From NCBI RefSeq assembly GCF_028816455.1, contig NZ_CP118246.1:2804501-2868500 (forward strand): a DNA stretch of 64,000 nucleotides, in the 5' to 3' direction. Source of the stretch: Devosia algicola. GTDB lineage: Bacteria; Pseudomonadota; Alphaproteobacteria; Rhizobiales; Devosiaceae. Positions 1-8,642 of the stretch are shown here, in pieces (position 1 is the stretch's first letter; each line of letters starts with the position of its first letter). The notes beneath the pieces were generated by a model. That model did not search any database and was not told the origin of the DNA. It was given only the letters and a program-made list of their open reading frames with translations. Position numbers and translations under genes: made by a program.

Positions 1-632
1 CCTTGCGCGCCATGACTTCGTCGATAATCGCGACGGCTGCGCGGAGTGCGGCTTCTATACCCATAAGTGTCGTATCAAGCAAGTGCGCATCACTGGCGCG
101 ATAAAATCCGCCGTGCGGGTTGGCCATGTCGCGCGCGTCGCGCTCTTCGATCTGATGGTAAAGCGCATAACGATCCACCGTTTCGCCCCGCGCCTCCAAT
201 TGGCGCGCCCGGCGCTCCATCCGCGCCTTGCTGTCGGCCTGGATGAACAGTTTGACGTCGGCATCGGGACAGATCACCGTCCCGATATCGCGCCCGTCGA
301 GCACCGCCCCACCCGGTTGGTTGGCAAAATTGACCTGATAGGCCCGCATTGCTTCGCGCACCGGGCCGATCACCGCCACCTTGGAGGCAAAGACCCCGGT
401 CTGGGCGCTGGTCAATAGGCTCGACATTGTCGAGATGGTCGCCATCAAGATTGCGGGCGGCCGCAATGGCGCGCTCGACGAAATCGGGCGCCTCCAGATG
501 CTCGCGCACTGCCCAGCCGACCGCGCGATAGAGCAGGCCGGTATCGAGATGAGCCAGGCCATAATGACGCGCCAGGCCCTGAGACAGTGTACCCTTGCCC
601 GATGCCGCCGGACCATCAACCGCAATGATCAT
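1..632 (-). CDS. cmk: Cytidylate kinase (partial, one frame break)
   Basis: Phosphorylates CMP/dCMP to the diphosphate in the cytosol. The N-terminus carries the P-loop GPAASGKGT at residues 7-15. After about 70 residues the frame breaks at 417-422 (AGGCTC). In the shifted frame the protein continues with typical Cmk sequence: the [13 protein letters not shown] segment, [10 protein letters not shown], and a C-terminus reading IIDEVMARK at the window edge. Removing one base of AGGCTC gives one continuous kinase, so a consensus error is more likely than loss of an essential gene. It lies 15 bp after aroA on the same strand; the aroA-cmk order is the usual alphaproteobacterial one. The last few residues lie outside the window. 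Confidence 0.9.
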
Positions 633-647
633 GATTGGCCCCCAGGC

Positions 648-1991
648 TCACTCAGTGGTTTCAAATTCAACACCCAGGGCGCTGAAACCCGAAATGAAAT
701 CGGCCAGACGCGCCATCGTCATGGATTGATCGTCAAGGGCAACCGGCTGGCTGGTGGCCATGCCCATGACCAGAAAGCTCATGGCAACGCGGCTATCGCC
801 ATTGGTTGCGACGCGGGCGCCCCCGGTTTTTTTGGCGCCACCACTGATCCGCACGCTATCGGCGTCCAGACGTGCCTCAACACCATTGGCGGCAAGGCCT
901 GCAACCACACTGGCCAGGCGCTCGGTGTGAACGGGCCGCACATCGCCAATGCCCAACATTGTGGTTTCCCCCTCGGCAAAGGCGGCGGCAATGGCCAGTA
1001 TCGGATAATCGTCGATCATCGCCGCGACCCGGTCGGCAGGTATAGTCAACCCGCGCAGATTGGAATGACGCACTCTTAAATCCGCAATATCCTCGCCACC
1101 GATCTGGCGTTGATTGAAAAACGAGATATTGCCGCCCATTTCCAACAGCGTATCAATAAGCCCGGTGCGCGATGTGCTCATCAGCACATTGTCGATCACC
1201 AGTTCCGATCCCGGCACAATCAGTGCTGCAACAATCGGAAACGCCGCCGCTGAGGGATCACCGGGGATCACCAGATTTTGGGCCCGTAGATCGGGCAAGC
1301 CAGCCATTTCAACCATCGCATCGCCCGATTTCGGGGTGGTGACGCGGACATCGGCACCAAACTGGCGGAGCAGGTTTTCGGTGTGGTCGCGGGTGGCAAC
1401 CGGTTCGATAATGGTGGTGGTGCCCGCAATATTCAGCCCTGCCATCAACAGCGTCGATTTGACCTTGCTCGAGGCGATTGGCAGGCGATAGTCGAGGGGT
1501 CGCACTAATTTTGGACCGCGCAGGGTCAGCGGCAATTGGTAGTCGGCATGCTCGATGACCTCGACCCCTATCGCCATCAGCGGATCGAGAATACGGCGCA
1601 TCGGGCGGGCCGACAGCGATGCATCGCCAATAAAACTGGTGGCAAAGCTATAAGGTGCGGCCAGCCCGATGGTCAGCCGCGCGCTGGTCGCGCTTCCACC
1701 GAAATCGATTGGCGCAGTCGGGGCCATCAGCCCGCCAACGCCCAGCCCGTCGACCGACCAATGGCCATCGTGCTTTTCCACGCGCGCCCCAAAGGCGCGC
1801 ATCGCCTGCGCCGTAGCCAGCACATCAACTGATTCGCGCAACCCTTTGATGATTGTCTGCCCCAGCGCCGTGGCGCCCAATATCAGCGCGCGATGCGAAA
1901 TCGCTGCGTCTCCAATAATTGTGAATTGCCCTTTGAGCGCCGTAGCGCGGGCAATAGATGTCGGACGGGCAGAATCTGGTTGTGAAGCCAT
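648..1991 (-). CDS. aroA: 3-phosphoshikimate 1-carboxyvinyltransferase-like (EPSP synthase), altered active site
   Basis: EPSP synthase fold, about 447 aa, colinear with class II (CP4-type) AroA from end to end. Recognisable blocks are ISHRALILGA, FIGDASLSARPM, VKSTLLMAGLN, TRDHTENLL, GDPSAAAFP, MIDDYPILA and AMSFLVMGM. Several residues that bind PEP or shikimate-3-phosphate are changed. The family DKSISHR reads DAAISHR (residues 28-34, codon GCA where Lys is expected). The RVKESDR block reads RPVHTER (about residues 354-360). SAQVKS reads SSKVKS and DHR reads DSR. The ATG at 1991 matches the CP4 N-terminus; a TTG 30 bp upstream is also in frame. Upstream of cmk in one unit. Identity as AroA family is secure; catalytic competence is doubtful. 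Confidence 0.88.
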   Translation of the reverse strand: MASQPDSARPTSIARATALKGQFTIIGDAAISHRALILGATALGQTIIKGLRESVDVLATAQAMRAFGARVEKHDGHWSVDGLGVGGLMAPTAPIDFGGSATSARLTIGLAAPYSFATSFIGDASLSARPMRRILDPLMAIGVEVIEHADYQLPLTLRGPKLVRPLDYRLPIASSKVKSTLLMAGLNIAGTTTIIEPVATRDHTENLLRQFGADVRVTTPKSGDAMVEMAGLPDLRAQNLVIPGDPSAAAFPIVAALIVPGSELVIDNVLMSTSRTGLIDTLLEMGGNISFFNQRQIGGEDIADLRVRHSNLRGLTIPADRVAAMIDDYPILAIAAAFAEGETTMLGIGDVRPVHTERLASVVAGLAANGVEARLDADSVRISGGAKKTGGARVATNGDSRVAMSFLVMGMATSQPVALDDQSMTMARLADFISGFSALGVEFETTE

Positions 1992-2119
1992 AAGGACCGG
2001 GGCTGACGCGAAGTGTAACAAAGCTGTGAGCGCCCCATATCACATCCGCACGTCATTCGACCACTACCGGTTGATCGGCGCTGCATGGCTGCCATAGGGT
2101 GGATGAGTACATTTTCGGT

Positions 2120-2148
2120 TTGACAGAGGCAAAATTTGCCCATAACCG
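2120..2148 (+). promoter_or_regulatory. Candidate promoter with internal palindrome
   Basis: A TTGACA box at 2120-2125 is followed after 16-17 bp by a weak ATAACC-type -10. A perfect 13-bp palindrome GGCAAAATTTGCC (2128-2140) lies between them. It sits about 50 bp before the TIGR02300 gene, in the space between divergent aroA and that gene. The regulator is unknown. Confidence 0.35.
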
Positions 2149-2196
2149 GACTGACCAAAGCGGGCTTTGACCGCATAATTCATATGAGGGACCTTG

Positions 2197-2610
2197 ATGG
2201 CCAGTTCCGAGCGCGGCACCAAGCGCACCGATCCCGATACGGGCAAGAAATTCTACGATCTCAATCTCAATCCGATTGTGTCGCCCTATACGGGAAAATC
2301 CTATCCCCTGTCCTACTTCGAGGAAGTGGCGACCAGCAAGATCAGCACTGGACGCGCTGCCAAAGGCACCGAGGAAGAGGTCGAACTCGTCAAGGACGAT
2401 GAGGCAAAAAGCACCGACAGCTCCGGGCCCGAAATCGTTTCGCTGGAAGATGCCGACGCCGAAGAAAGTGGCGACGAGGAAATTCCAGATACCGACGATG
2501 TTGAAGTCGATGACGAATTGTCCGATGACGAGCAGGACGTCTTTTTGGAAGAGGAAGACGACGACGATGACGATCTGGCGTTCAAGGTCGGCAGCGACGA
2601 CGACGCCTGA
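2197..2610 (+). CDS. TIGR02300 family protein
   Basis: Small cytosolic protein of unknown function, found mainly in Alphaproteobacteria. Residues about 10-40 hold the conserved core KRTDPDTGKKFYDLN followed by PIVSPYTGKSYP. The C-terminal half is very acidic, with runs of Asp and Glu ending EEDDDDDD. The start at 2197 is preceded by GAGG at 2186-2189; a TTG directly before it is also in frame. Divergent from aroA and followed by a clear terminator. The family has no known biochemical role. Confidence 0.85.
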   Translation: MASSERGTKRTDPDTGKKFYDLNLNPIVSPYTGKSYPLSYFEEVATSKISTGRAAKGTEEEVELVKDDEAKSTDSSGPEIVSLEDADAEESGDEEIPDTDDVEVDDELSDDEQDVFLEEEDDDDDDLAFKVGSDDDA

Positions 2611-2638
2611 ACCTGGAAACGCGCAGATTTGAGCAACA

Positions 2639-2675
2639 AACTCGCTGGGCGCTCCCGGTGAGTTTTTGTTTTTAG
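2639..2675 (+). terminator. Rho-independent terminator of the TIGR02300 gene
   Basis: An 11-bp stem (AACTCGCTGGG / CCCGGTGAGTT, with two G-U pairs) and CGCT loop spans 2639-2664. It is followed by TTTTTGTTTTT. It lies 28 bp after the stop codon. Confidence 0.8.
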
Positions 2676-3113
2676 GCTCTCTTCGTTTGCCGCCCGAATA
2701 GCCGCAAAAATCCGGCCGGCCGCCACGATGTCGTCTTGTGAAACGCCGGCAAAGGTTTCCGACCGCAATTGGTTGAGAACAGTTTCGATCTCTGCCAGTC
2801 GCACCTCCCCCTCCGGCGTCAGGCTGACCAGATTGGCGCGCCGGTCCGATGGATCAGGCACCCGCACCACCAGCTTTGCTGCCTGCAGATCATCGATAAT
2901 CCGCACCAGCGAGGGGCTTTCCATGCCGCAAAGTTCGGCCAGGACGTTCTGGCGCACATTGCCGCCCAACCGGCCCACCCACACCAGCGGCGCAGCGCCC
3001 GCCTCGGCAACCCCGTGCCGGGCGATGGCATCGCGCGCCAGTTTGCGCCATTGGCGGGACACGATGGCCAGGTCCCGGGTGAATTCGCGTAGTTGTTCTG
3101 CAGGATCAGTCAT
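2672..3113 (-). CDS. MarR family transcriptional regulator (one frame break at the C-terminus)
   Basis: Winged-helix dimeric repressor of the MarR family. Residues about 45-110 carry the family pattern: LAELCGMESPSLVRIIDDL recognition region, then VRVPDPSDRRANLVSLT wing. Without correction the frame runs 300 bp antisense into the TIGR02300 gene, giving an artificial poly-Ser tail. At 2674-2679 the sequence AGGCTC stands where AGCTC would end the protein as GAA-GAG-AGC-TAA, about 146 aa, the normal family length. The restored stop abuts the terminator of the convergent gene. The ligand is unknown. Confidence 0.85.
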
Positions 3114-3386
3114 CGGATTTTGTTAGCATCCCATTGGTATCGATCAAAGCGCAATTGTTCGCACCACCAGCGCCGTCTTGGGTGTCTGCCCCTGCCAATC
3201 GGGGCAACCGGCCTCATCTGGCATGAATAGCGTCAACACCCGCATTGGTCGAGCCATATTGGTTGCGATTGCAGGGACGGGTCTCGGTGCGCCATCGGGT
3301 GGCGTCATAAAATTGACAGCTATGCTGGTTGCCATGGCATCAACCAATTGGCAAAAAGTACAAAAACCGCAAGGAATTGTAAGGCA
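3114..3386. other. Intergenic region between divergent MarR and GST genes
   Basis: About 270 bp. A 63-codon open frame on the minus strand (3144-3335) starts with ATG and ends 30 bp before the MarR start. It has no recognisable domain and I do not call it a gene. The GST promoter should lie here but no strong boxes are evident. Confidence 0.3.
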
Positions 3387-4034
3387 GTGACCCAAAAACT
3401 GATCATCTGGACCTATGATTGGCTGCCCGAGGGGCCGCGCGGATTTGTGCGCGACCTGCGCCTGCGTTGGGCGGCGGAAGAGGCGGGCCTGCCCTATGAT
3501 GTGCGCACCATCGCGTTCGAGGATCGTGCTACCAATCATCTCGACCGCCAACCCTTCGGGCAGGTCCCGTTCCTGACCGATGGCGACATCAAAATCTTTG
3601 AAAGTGGTGCCGGTCTGCTGCATCTGGCGCGCAAGAGCGAAAAGCTGATGCCGCGCGATCCGATCGGGGAAGCCGAAACGCTGCAATGGGTAATCGCCGC
3701 GCTCAATTCGATGGAGATGGTGACCGTTCCCTGGTGGTTTCTGAAAATGTCGGGTGAGCACGATAATGGTCTGACCGACTGGACCGACAGTCGGCTCGCC
3801 CACCTCGAGGCCGTTCTAGGCCAGCGGGAATGGCTGGCCGCCAACAGCTTTACCGTCGCCGACCTGCTGATGGCGGATGTGCTGCGCGTGCCCACCGTGC
3901 GCGCCCACGGCAACCGGCCTGCAAGCGAGGCCTATGTCAAGCGCATGACCGCGCGCCCCGGCTTCCGCAAGGCCTATGCCGATCAAATGGCGCATTTCGC
4001 CGCTTCAGACCAAAAACGCGCTGAGTGCCGATGA
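3387..4034 (+). CDS. Glutathione S-transferase family protein
   Basis: Cytosolic GST-fold protein, 215 aa, typical family length. The N-terminal thioredoxin-like domain includes the cis-Pro motif QVPFLTDGDIKIFESGA (about residues 58-74), where Glu-Ser contacts the glutathione gamma-glutamyl group. The helical C-terminal domain ends with the N-capping region NSFTVADLLMADVL. The GTG at 3387, with AAGG upstream, is preferred because earlier codons do not resemble the family. Divergent from MarR, which may regulate it. The substrate is unknown. Confidence 0.8.
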   Translation: MTQKLIIWTYDWLPEGPRGFVRDLRLRWAAEEAGLPYDVRTIAFEDRATNHLDRQPFGQVPFLTDGDIKIFESGAGLLHLARKSEKLMPRDPIGEAETLQWVIAALNSMEMVTVPWWFLKMSGEHDNGLTDWTDSRLAHLEAVLGQREWLAANSFTVADLLMADVLRVPTVRAHGNRPASEAYVKRMTARPGFRKAYADQMAHFAASDQKRAECR

Positions 4035-4240
4035 TTGATGGCTACGGGGTTTGAGATACAGAACAATACCGAGCGGCGCGCCACGTCACACCCAAGCGCA
4101 TGGCCCAATCGAACAGCACAGCCACGCCACACAGAAAATCATGTCAAAACAGTCAAATTAGCCCCTTGCGTCTCGTGGCGAGCCTTGAATAGGTTGCGCC
4201 TCGCTTCGGACGGGAATTTCCGCCGTGCATCCCTTGGAAT

Positions 4241-4316
<76 letters not shown>

Positions 4317-4476
4317 ATTTACCCATGTGTTTTCAAATACTTAAGTCGAACGCTGAGGCATTTCCCCCCGCCGAACTGGCGTTGGGTAGCACGGGGAAGC
4401 ACCGCGCAGTAGTGCTTCGCTATAACTTTTTTCGCACCCTATGGTACGCTGAGACTAACCAAAATAAGAGGCGATA

Positions 4477-4825
4477 GTGCGAATCTTCAATATTATCGTG
4501 CTGGCCGGCGCGCCCCAGTGTAGCCCCGGCATTCGGACAGGCCAACAATGTCGGGCTGGGGGCCGTGAAGTGTGCGGACTTCTTGCCCTATGCTCTATCC
4601 GAGAACGGGCAGAACGCCGCATATGATTGGGCGAGCGGGTTCGTTTCCGGATTTAACTTGGCCACCGCAGTCGATACCGGCAAAATTTATGACGTATCGA
4701 ACTTTAAGCCCATCGGCGTGGTGAAGGCCATGGTTGCTTATTGCCGCGCTCACCCCGATCAGCCTGTTATCGCTTCGGTAGATCGAATGCTGGCGGGTCT
4801 GCCCTACGTCGAGTCGCAATTCTAA
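4477..4825 (+). CDS. Small secreted protein, function unknown (one frame break in the signal peptide)
   Basis: The GTG at 4477 opens a hydrophobic leader (RIFNIIVLAGA). The mature part, in a shifted frame, reads NNVGLGAVKCADFLPYAL onward to PYVESQF. It has two Cys and no domain I recognise. One C too many in the CCCC run at 4513-4516 would explain the shift; the corrected leader reads APSVAPAFGQA and looks like a signal-peptidase site. Total about 115 aa. It sits alone just after tRNA-Ala. Confidence 0.55.
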
Positions 4826-4853
4826 CAACTTGGCCAGAGCGGCAGGGCCTTAC

Positions 4854-5406
4854 ATCATCGTTTGAAGATAGCGCCTGGCCATAGAGCGAGTTCGCGTCGT
4901 GCAAGTTGCCCCTGATCTGCTTGGAGAGACCGCTCACGACGCGGCCCAAGTCGGTCTGGCCACCGAACGCCCCACCACCTTCGCCGTTACTCACAATGTG
5001 GTTAAGCGCGCGCGTGATGTAATCGATCTGCCGTGTGTCAGGCATGCGCAGATTGGTCACGCTGCCGTCTTCGGCGATGTTGGCCAGAATCTGTTCGGAC
5101 TTGACGCCTTCGCCGGCCATGAGCCGATTGGCGAGCCTTGATAGTTCCAGGCGCGGCCCGCTCGACCCGCCCAAGCAATTCGGTCAAGCCTCGGCCGGCT
5201 TCGGTGGAATAGTCGATCGGCGTTTCGTAGGCGGCATCATAGGCAGAGCGTCGAGCCGGGGCCGTCGACCTGCGCAGATCGCTCATTGCGGTTGCGTTCG
5301 GCTTCGGTGCGCCAAAGGTGGAGTCGAGCGCTTGCCCAACCTTGCCAACAGTACTCACCAGCGGCAGCCTCTTAACACCCTGTGCTGCCAGATAACTGAA
5401 AAACGG
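4854..5406 (-). pseudogene. Prophage structural-protein fragment
   Basis: Minus-strand remnant that begins and ends without normal gene boundaries. It reads FSYLAAQGVKRLPLVSTVGK, then YDAAYETPIDYSTEAG, then ANRLMAGEGVKSEQILANI and GGQTDLGRVVSGLSKQIRG. The two halves join in one frame if the GAGCCT at 5133-5138 is read as GAGCT. From memory, this pattern resembles an internal segment of a very large protein found in alphaproteobacterial prophages. Homology breaks off near 4854. No integrase or other phage gene is nearby, so this is a scar. Confidence 0.5.
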
Positions 5407-5720
5407 ATCGGAGCCTATCTACGAGGCGTGGGCGCTGATCGAGCCACATGCGCTGAGGCAGGTCTCAGAAAAGGCTCGACCGGGACTGGGTGCAGTCCTG
5501 TCGCGATAAGCTCACGAAGATCGCTGCGGCCTGTCCTGAAGTGACACCAGCCGAACTCGAGGATCTCGAGACCGACCTGCATATCTGCGCATACGCGGAC
5601 TTTGGGAACCCGATCCTGCGCCGGACGCTCCGGTCGACCCGGCTGATCACGATCTCGACGACGTAGATGTTTCAGCGAACACTGGGCCTTCTTGCCGAAG
5701 ATTCGTTCATTGGCGAACAC
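5393..5720 (+). pseudogene. GntR/FadR-type regulator, FCD-domain remnant
   Basis: No DNA-binding domain is present. The segment reads as an FCD ligand-binding domain once the GAGCCT at 5411 and AGGCTC at 5472 are each shortened by one base: IYEAWALIEPHALRQVSEK, then LETDLHICAYADFGNPILRR (the Asp and His expected for FCD metal binding). A TAG at 5664-5666 interrupts it, followed by a further FCD-like stretch FQRTLGLLAEDSFIGEH. It is cut at 5720 where the neighbouring dehydrogenase gene ends. It may be the former regulator of that operon. Confidence 0.5.
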
Positions 5721-5724
5721 CTCT

Positions 5725-6755
5725 CTATGCCTGCCGTTTGGCCACCACGTCTAGGGCAAATCCTTCTTCAATAGGCGCAGGGAAATCGACGCGATCGCCG
5801 ATCGCGGCCGACCGATAGGCCGCGAGATAGACGGCGGTCGATTTTGAGGAATTGGTAAAGCCAACGGCTGGCTCGGCTGCGCCCTCGATCCACGCGATCA
5901 GCGAATCACTCAAAACCTTGTACTCTGGAAGGCTCGTGACCGGGATTCAACGATCCTTCAAATATAACGTGTCTGCCATCGCTATTGGTCAAAACTACGG
6001 TCCCGTCACGGTTAATCTCAAGCAAGCCAAGCGTTCCAATGATGCGGATGGCTGTCTTGCCGACATGTGGTTTGCCTCCCTCCAGAAGAAAACGGGCACC
6101 ACCCGTTAACTCGCCATAAGCGACTGAGTGTTCCTCGATGACATGTCCATAACCGCGTTTGGCACCAGTGCAACGAACCTGACCCATGACCCATATCGGA
6201 TCGGCTTCGCCTTCGAAGAACCTAAACATGTCGTGCCAGTGTGCGCCCCATTCCATCTGGTCCCAGCCGTCAAGCGAGGCAGCATAAAGTACGCGCTCGC
6301 CGATCGCGCCGTCGACTATGGCTTTGCGTACTCTAACGTACAGAGGTCCCGGGCGACGGCAATAGTTAACGATGAGCTTCATCTTGCTTGTCTTACAGGC
6401 AGTCTCTATCCGAGCCAATTCCGACTCGCTGAGCACCATCGGTTTTTCGCAATAGACGCCCTTGACCCCTGACTTCGCGCAGAGCCTCAACCAAGTCTGC
6501 ATGTGAACCGGCGTATGTGCATATGCTGACGATATCAGGTTTGGCCCGCGCAAGCATGTCGGCAGCAGAATCGGACGCGAACTCGACCTCAAAGTTCTTC
6601 ACATAGCTGGCTAGGTTTTCGGCATTTAGATCGCATGCGCCAACAATCTTGGCGTAATCGCATCGTGACCAATGCCGCCCGTGGGCGTGGCCGATGCTGT
6701 GTGCCCCAACGCCTTCGCCGCCTTTGCCGCAACCTATGACTGCAACTCGATACAT
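5725..6755 (-). CDS. Gfo/Idh/MocA family oxidoreductase (two frame breaks)
   Basis: NAD(P)-dependent sugar or polyol dehydrogenase, about 343 aa after correction. The N-terminal Rossmann motif is VIGCGKGGEGVG (residues 5-16). The family lysine motif follows as CEKPM. The C-terminal part contains GAHWHDMFRF and WIEGAAEPAVGF. Frame breaks lie at GAGCCT 6482-6487 and AGGCTC 5930-5935. Deleting one base at each gives continuous sequence (VELCAKSGVKGVYCEKP and GHELPEYKVLSDSLIAW). Last gene of the minus-strand carbohydrate operon, 25 bp after thuA-like. Probably oxidises the imported sugar or glycoside (inference). Confidence 0.85.
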
Positions 6756-6780
6756 AATATTCTCCTTGTTGGGCCGCCGC

Positions 6781-7455
6781 TTAACGGTTCAGCAGGTACT
6801 TAATTGAATTCACAATTAACTTCTGGACGTTCCCATGCTCAAAGGCTCGCATGTCGTGGCCGTTGCCGACATAGACCGACTTGCCTGCACCTGGGATGCG
6901 TCCTCCTTCGATTTCGAACAAAATTGGCATTTTGGCCTTTTCATATTCGATGTGCGCGATGACTTTGACCGCGACATCCGGCGCCATTTGAACGTTGAAA
7001 TATGTTTCGTCCTCGACCTCGAAACTATCGACACCTTCGACGATGGGATGGGAGATGAGCGGACGGAAGGTCTGCACTGTAACCGGAGTGTGCAAAGTTA
7101 CCCCCCAGAGCCATTTGTATCCAAGCAGACGTCCATATTCGGGCCAGTCGTCATAGCTGGCGATGCCGCCGTGATAGCAAAGCAGTGGTCGGCCCGATCC
7201 GACGTAGTCGCGGATAGCCTGCTTGCGGATTTCTGACAGTGGCTCATAGTTCAGCGAACCGGCCCATTCCGCACTCATGCCGGTCCAAAAAAGACCCATG
7301 GGAACTAGTAAATCGACGTCATCGAGATTGTCGAACGCCGGCGCTCCCTCAACTATTTGGCAGTCAAAGCCCGGCCCCAACAGCTTGGCGACCTCATTGG
7401 CTTGTTGCGCGACGGGGTGGAACAAGGGGCCGCCGACTTGGAAACGAATCGTCAT
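6781..7455 (-). CDS. ThuA domain-containing protein
   Basis: Class-I glutamine-amidotransferase-like fold of the ThuA (trehalose utilisation) family, 224 aa, intact. Visible features: LLVPMGLFWTGMSAEWAG, GRPLLCYHGGIASYDDW (nucleophile-elbow region with His instead of a strict Cys triad), and a C-terminal GNGHDMRAFEH. In rhizobia ThuA works with ThuB, a Gfo/Idh/MocA dehydrogenase, in uptake-linked disaccharide catabolism. The same pairing is seen here with the following gene. Between the ABC ATPase and the dehydrogenase in one operon. Confidence 0.85.
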   Translation of the reverse strand: MTIRFQVGGPLFHPVAQQANEVAKLLGPGFDCQIVEGAPAFDNLDDVDLLVPMGLFWTGMSAEWAGSLNYEPLSEIRKQAIRDYVGSGRPLLCYHGGIASYDDWPEYGRLLGYKWLWGVTLHTPVTVQTFRPLISHPIVEGVDSFEVEDETYFNVQMAPDVAVKVIAHIEYEKAKMPILFEIEGGRIPGAGKSVYVGNGHDMRAFEHGNVQKLIVNSIKYLLNR

Positions 7456-7510
7456 CGTTCAAACACCTTCTATATAGTTGCCGCCCGATCCCGGGCTAGC
7501 CTTGTTGGGT

Positions 7511-8563
7511 TCAATCGTCCGGTTGGCGGCGATTGCCATCTTCTGAAAATACGTGGACAGTTTCGACGGCTGGCAGCACCCGCAGCGTATCGCCGGGACT
7601 AACTTGCAGCCGTTCGCGGAACAAGCAACTCAATGTCTGATCGGCGACGACACCAGATACGTGTGTTTCTGAGCCAGTTGGCTCAACAGTTTCAACTAGG
7701 AGCGACACGCCATCGCTTGCGACTCGCACGTGCTCGGGTCGGACACCATACAACACTGCGTGCTTGTCGGTGCCCGTCGGCAAAGGCAAAATCGGCCCAC
7801 CGGGCAGCCGAAAATAGCTGCCTTCAACGACACCTCGCAACAAGTTCATCGCCGGACTGCCGATAAACGCCGCAACAAAAATATTGGCGGGATGATCGTA
7901 CAGTTCGAGCGGCGTGCCGATTTGCTCGATGGCACCATCGCGCATAACCACGATGCGGTCGGCCATGGTCATGGCTTCCACTTGGTCGTGCGTTACGTAG
8001 ATTGTTGTGGCCCCAAGCCTGCGGTGTAACGATTTGATGTCACCCCGCATCTGAACACGCAACTTGGCGTCAAGGTTGGAGAGTGGTTCATCGAAGAGAA
8101 ACACCTTCGGGTCACGAACAAGCGCTCGCCCCATTGCAACGCGTTGCCGTTGACCACCAGATAGGGCGGCTGGAAATCGATCCATGAGCGTCGTTAGTCC
8201 CAGTGTCTCGGCGGCCGACCTGAGCTTTTCGGCGATTTCGGTCTTGCTATGCTTTCGGAGCCTTCAACGAGAACTCGATGTTCTCGCGCACAGTCATGTG
8301 CGGGTAGAGCGCATAATTCTGGAATACCATGGCGATATCGCGGTCCTTTGGCGCGACGTCCTCAACAGACCTTCCACCTATTACGATCTGCCCCCCGACG
8401 CCTCTTCCAGTCCCGCAATCGTCCGAAGCAGCGTGGACTTGCCGCATCCGGAAGGGCCGACCAATGCCACAAATTCGGTGTCGGAAACGTCGAGGTCAAT
8501 ACCCTTCAGGACAAGGAGCGCGCCGAACGCCTTTTGCAGCCCGCGGATCATTACTTTCGCCAT
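7511..8563 (-). CDS. Carbohydrate ABC transporter ATPase, MalK/UgpC type (two frame breaks)
   Basis: Energises the neighbouring MalFG-type importer. Walker [11 protein letters not shown]-loop [15 protein letters not shown], signature LSGGQRQRV, Walker [18 protein letters not shown]-loop [15 protein letters not shown], then an OB-fold regulatory tail (GVRPEHVRV). About 350 aa, normal for MalK. Two compensating indels interrupt it: a C6 run at 8391-8396 that should be C7 (corrected [12 protein letters not shown]), and GAGCCT at 8258-8263 that should be GAGCT (corrected [17 protein letters not shown]). Both corrections restore family sequence, so the gene is probably intact. Confidence 0.88.
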
Positions 8564-8602
8564 CGGCGTTCCCTCACGAATTTTTTTATCGACGGCACGC
8601 AA

Positions 8603-8632
8603 GAAAATCGGACGGCACACGATGCGCCGTCC
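8603..8632 (-). terminator. Stem-loop after the binding-protein gene
   Basis: On the minus strand GGACGGC pairs with GCCGTCC (7 bp, 9-nt loop), followed by GATTTTCTT. It sits between the binding-protein stop and the ATPase start. This is a common place for a hairpin that keeps binding-protein mRNA more abundant than the distal genes. It may be a partial terminator or an RNA-stability element. Confidence 0.5.
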
Positions 8633-8642
8633 ACTGTTAATG

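Noticed and set aside
2313..2671. Long poly-Ser C-terminal extension on the MarR protein
   Set aside because: It is the antisense reading of the acidic tail of the TIGR02300 protein and passes through that gene's terminator. The corrected stop at 2672 gives normal MarR length.
3144..3335. 63-codon ORF upstream of MarR
   Set aside because: No domain, no strong RBS, and it overlaps the presumed GST promoter. Noted in the intergenic entry only.
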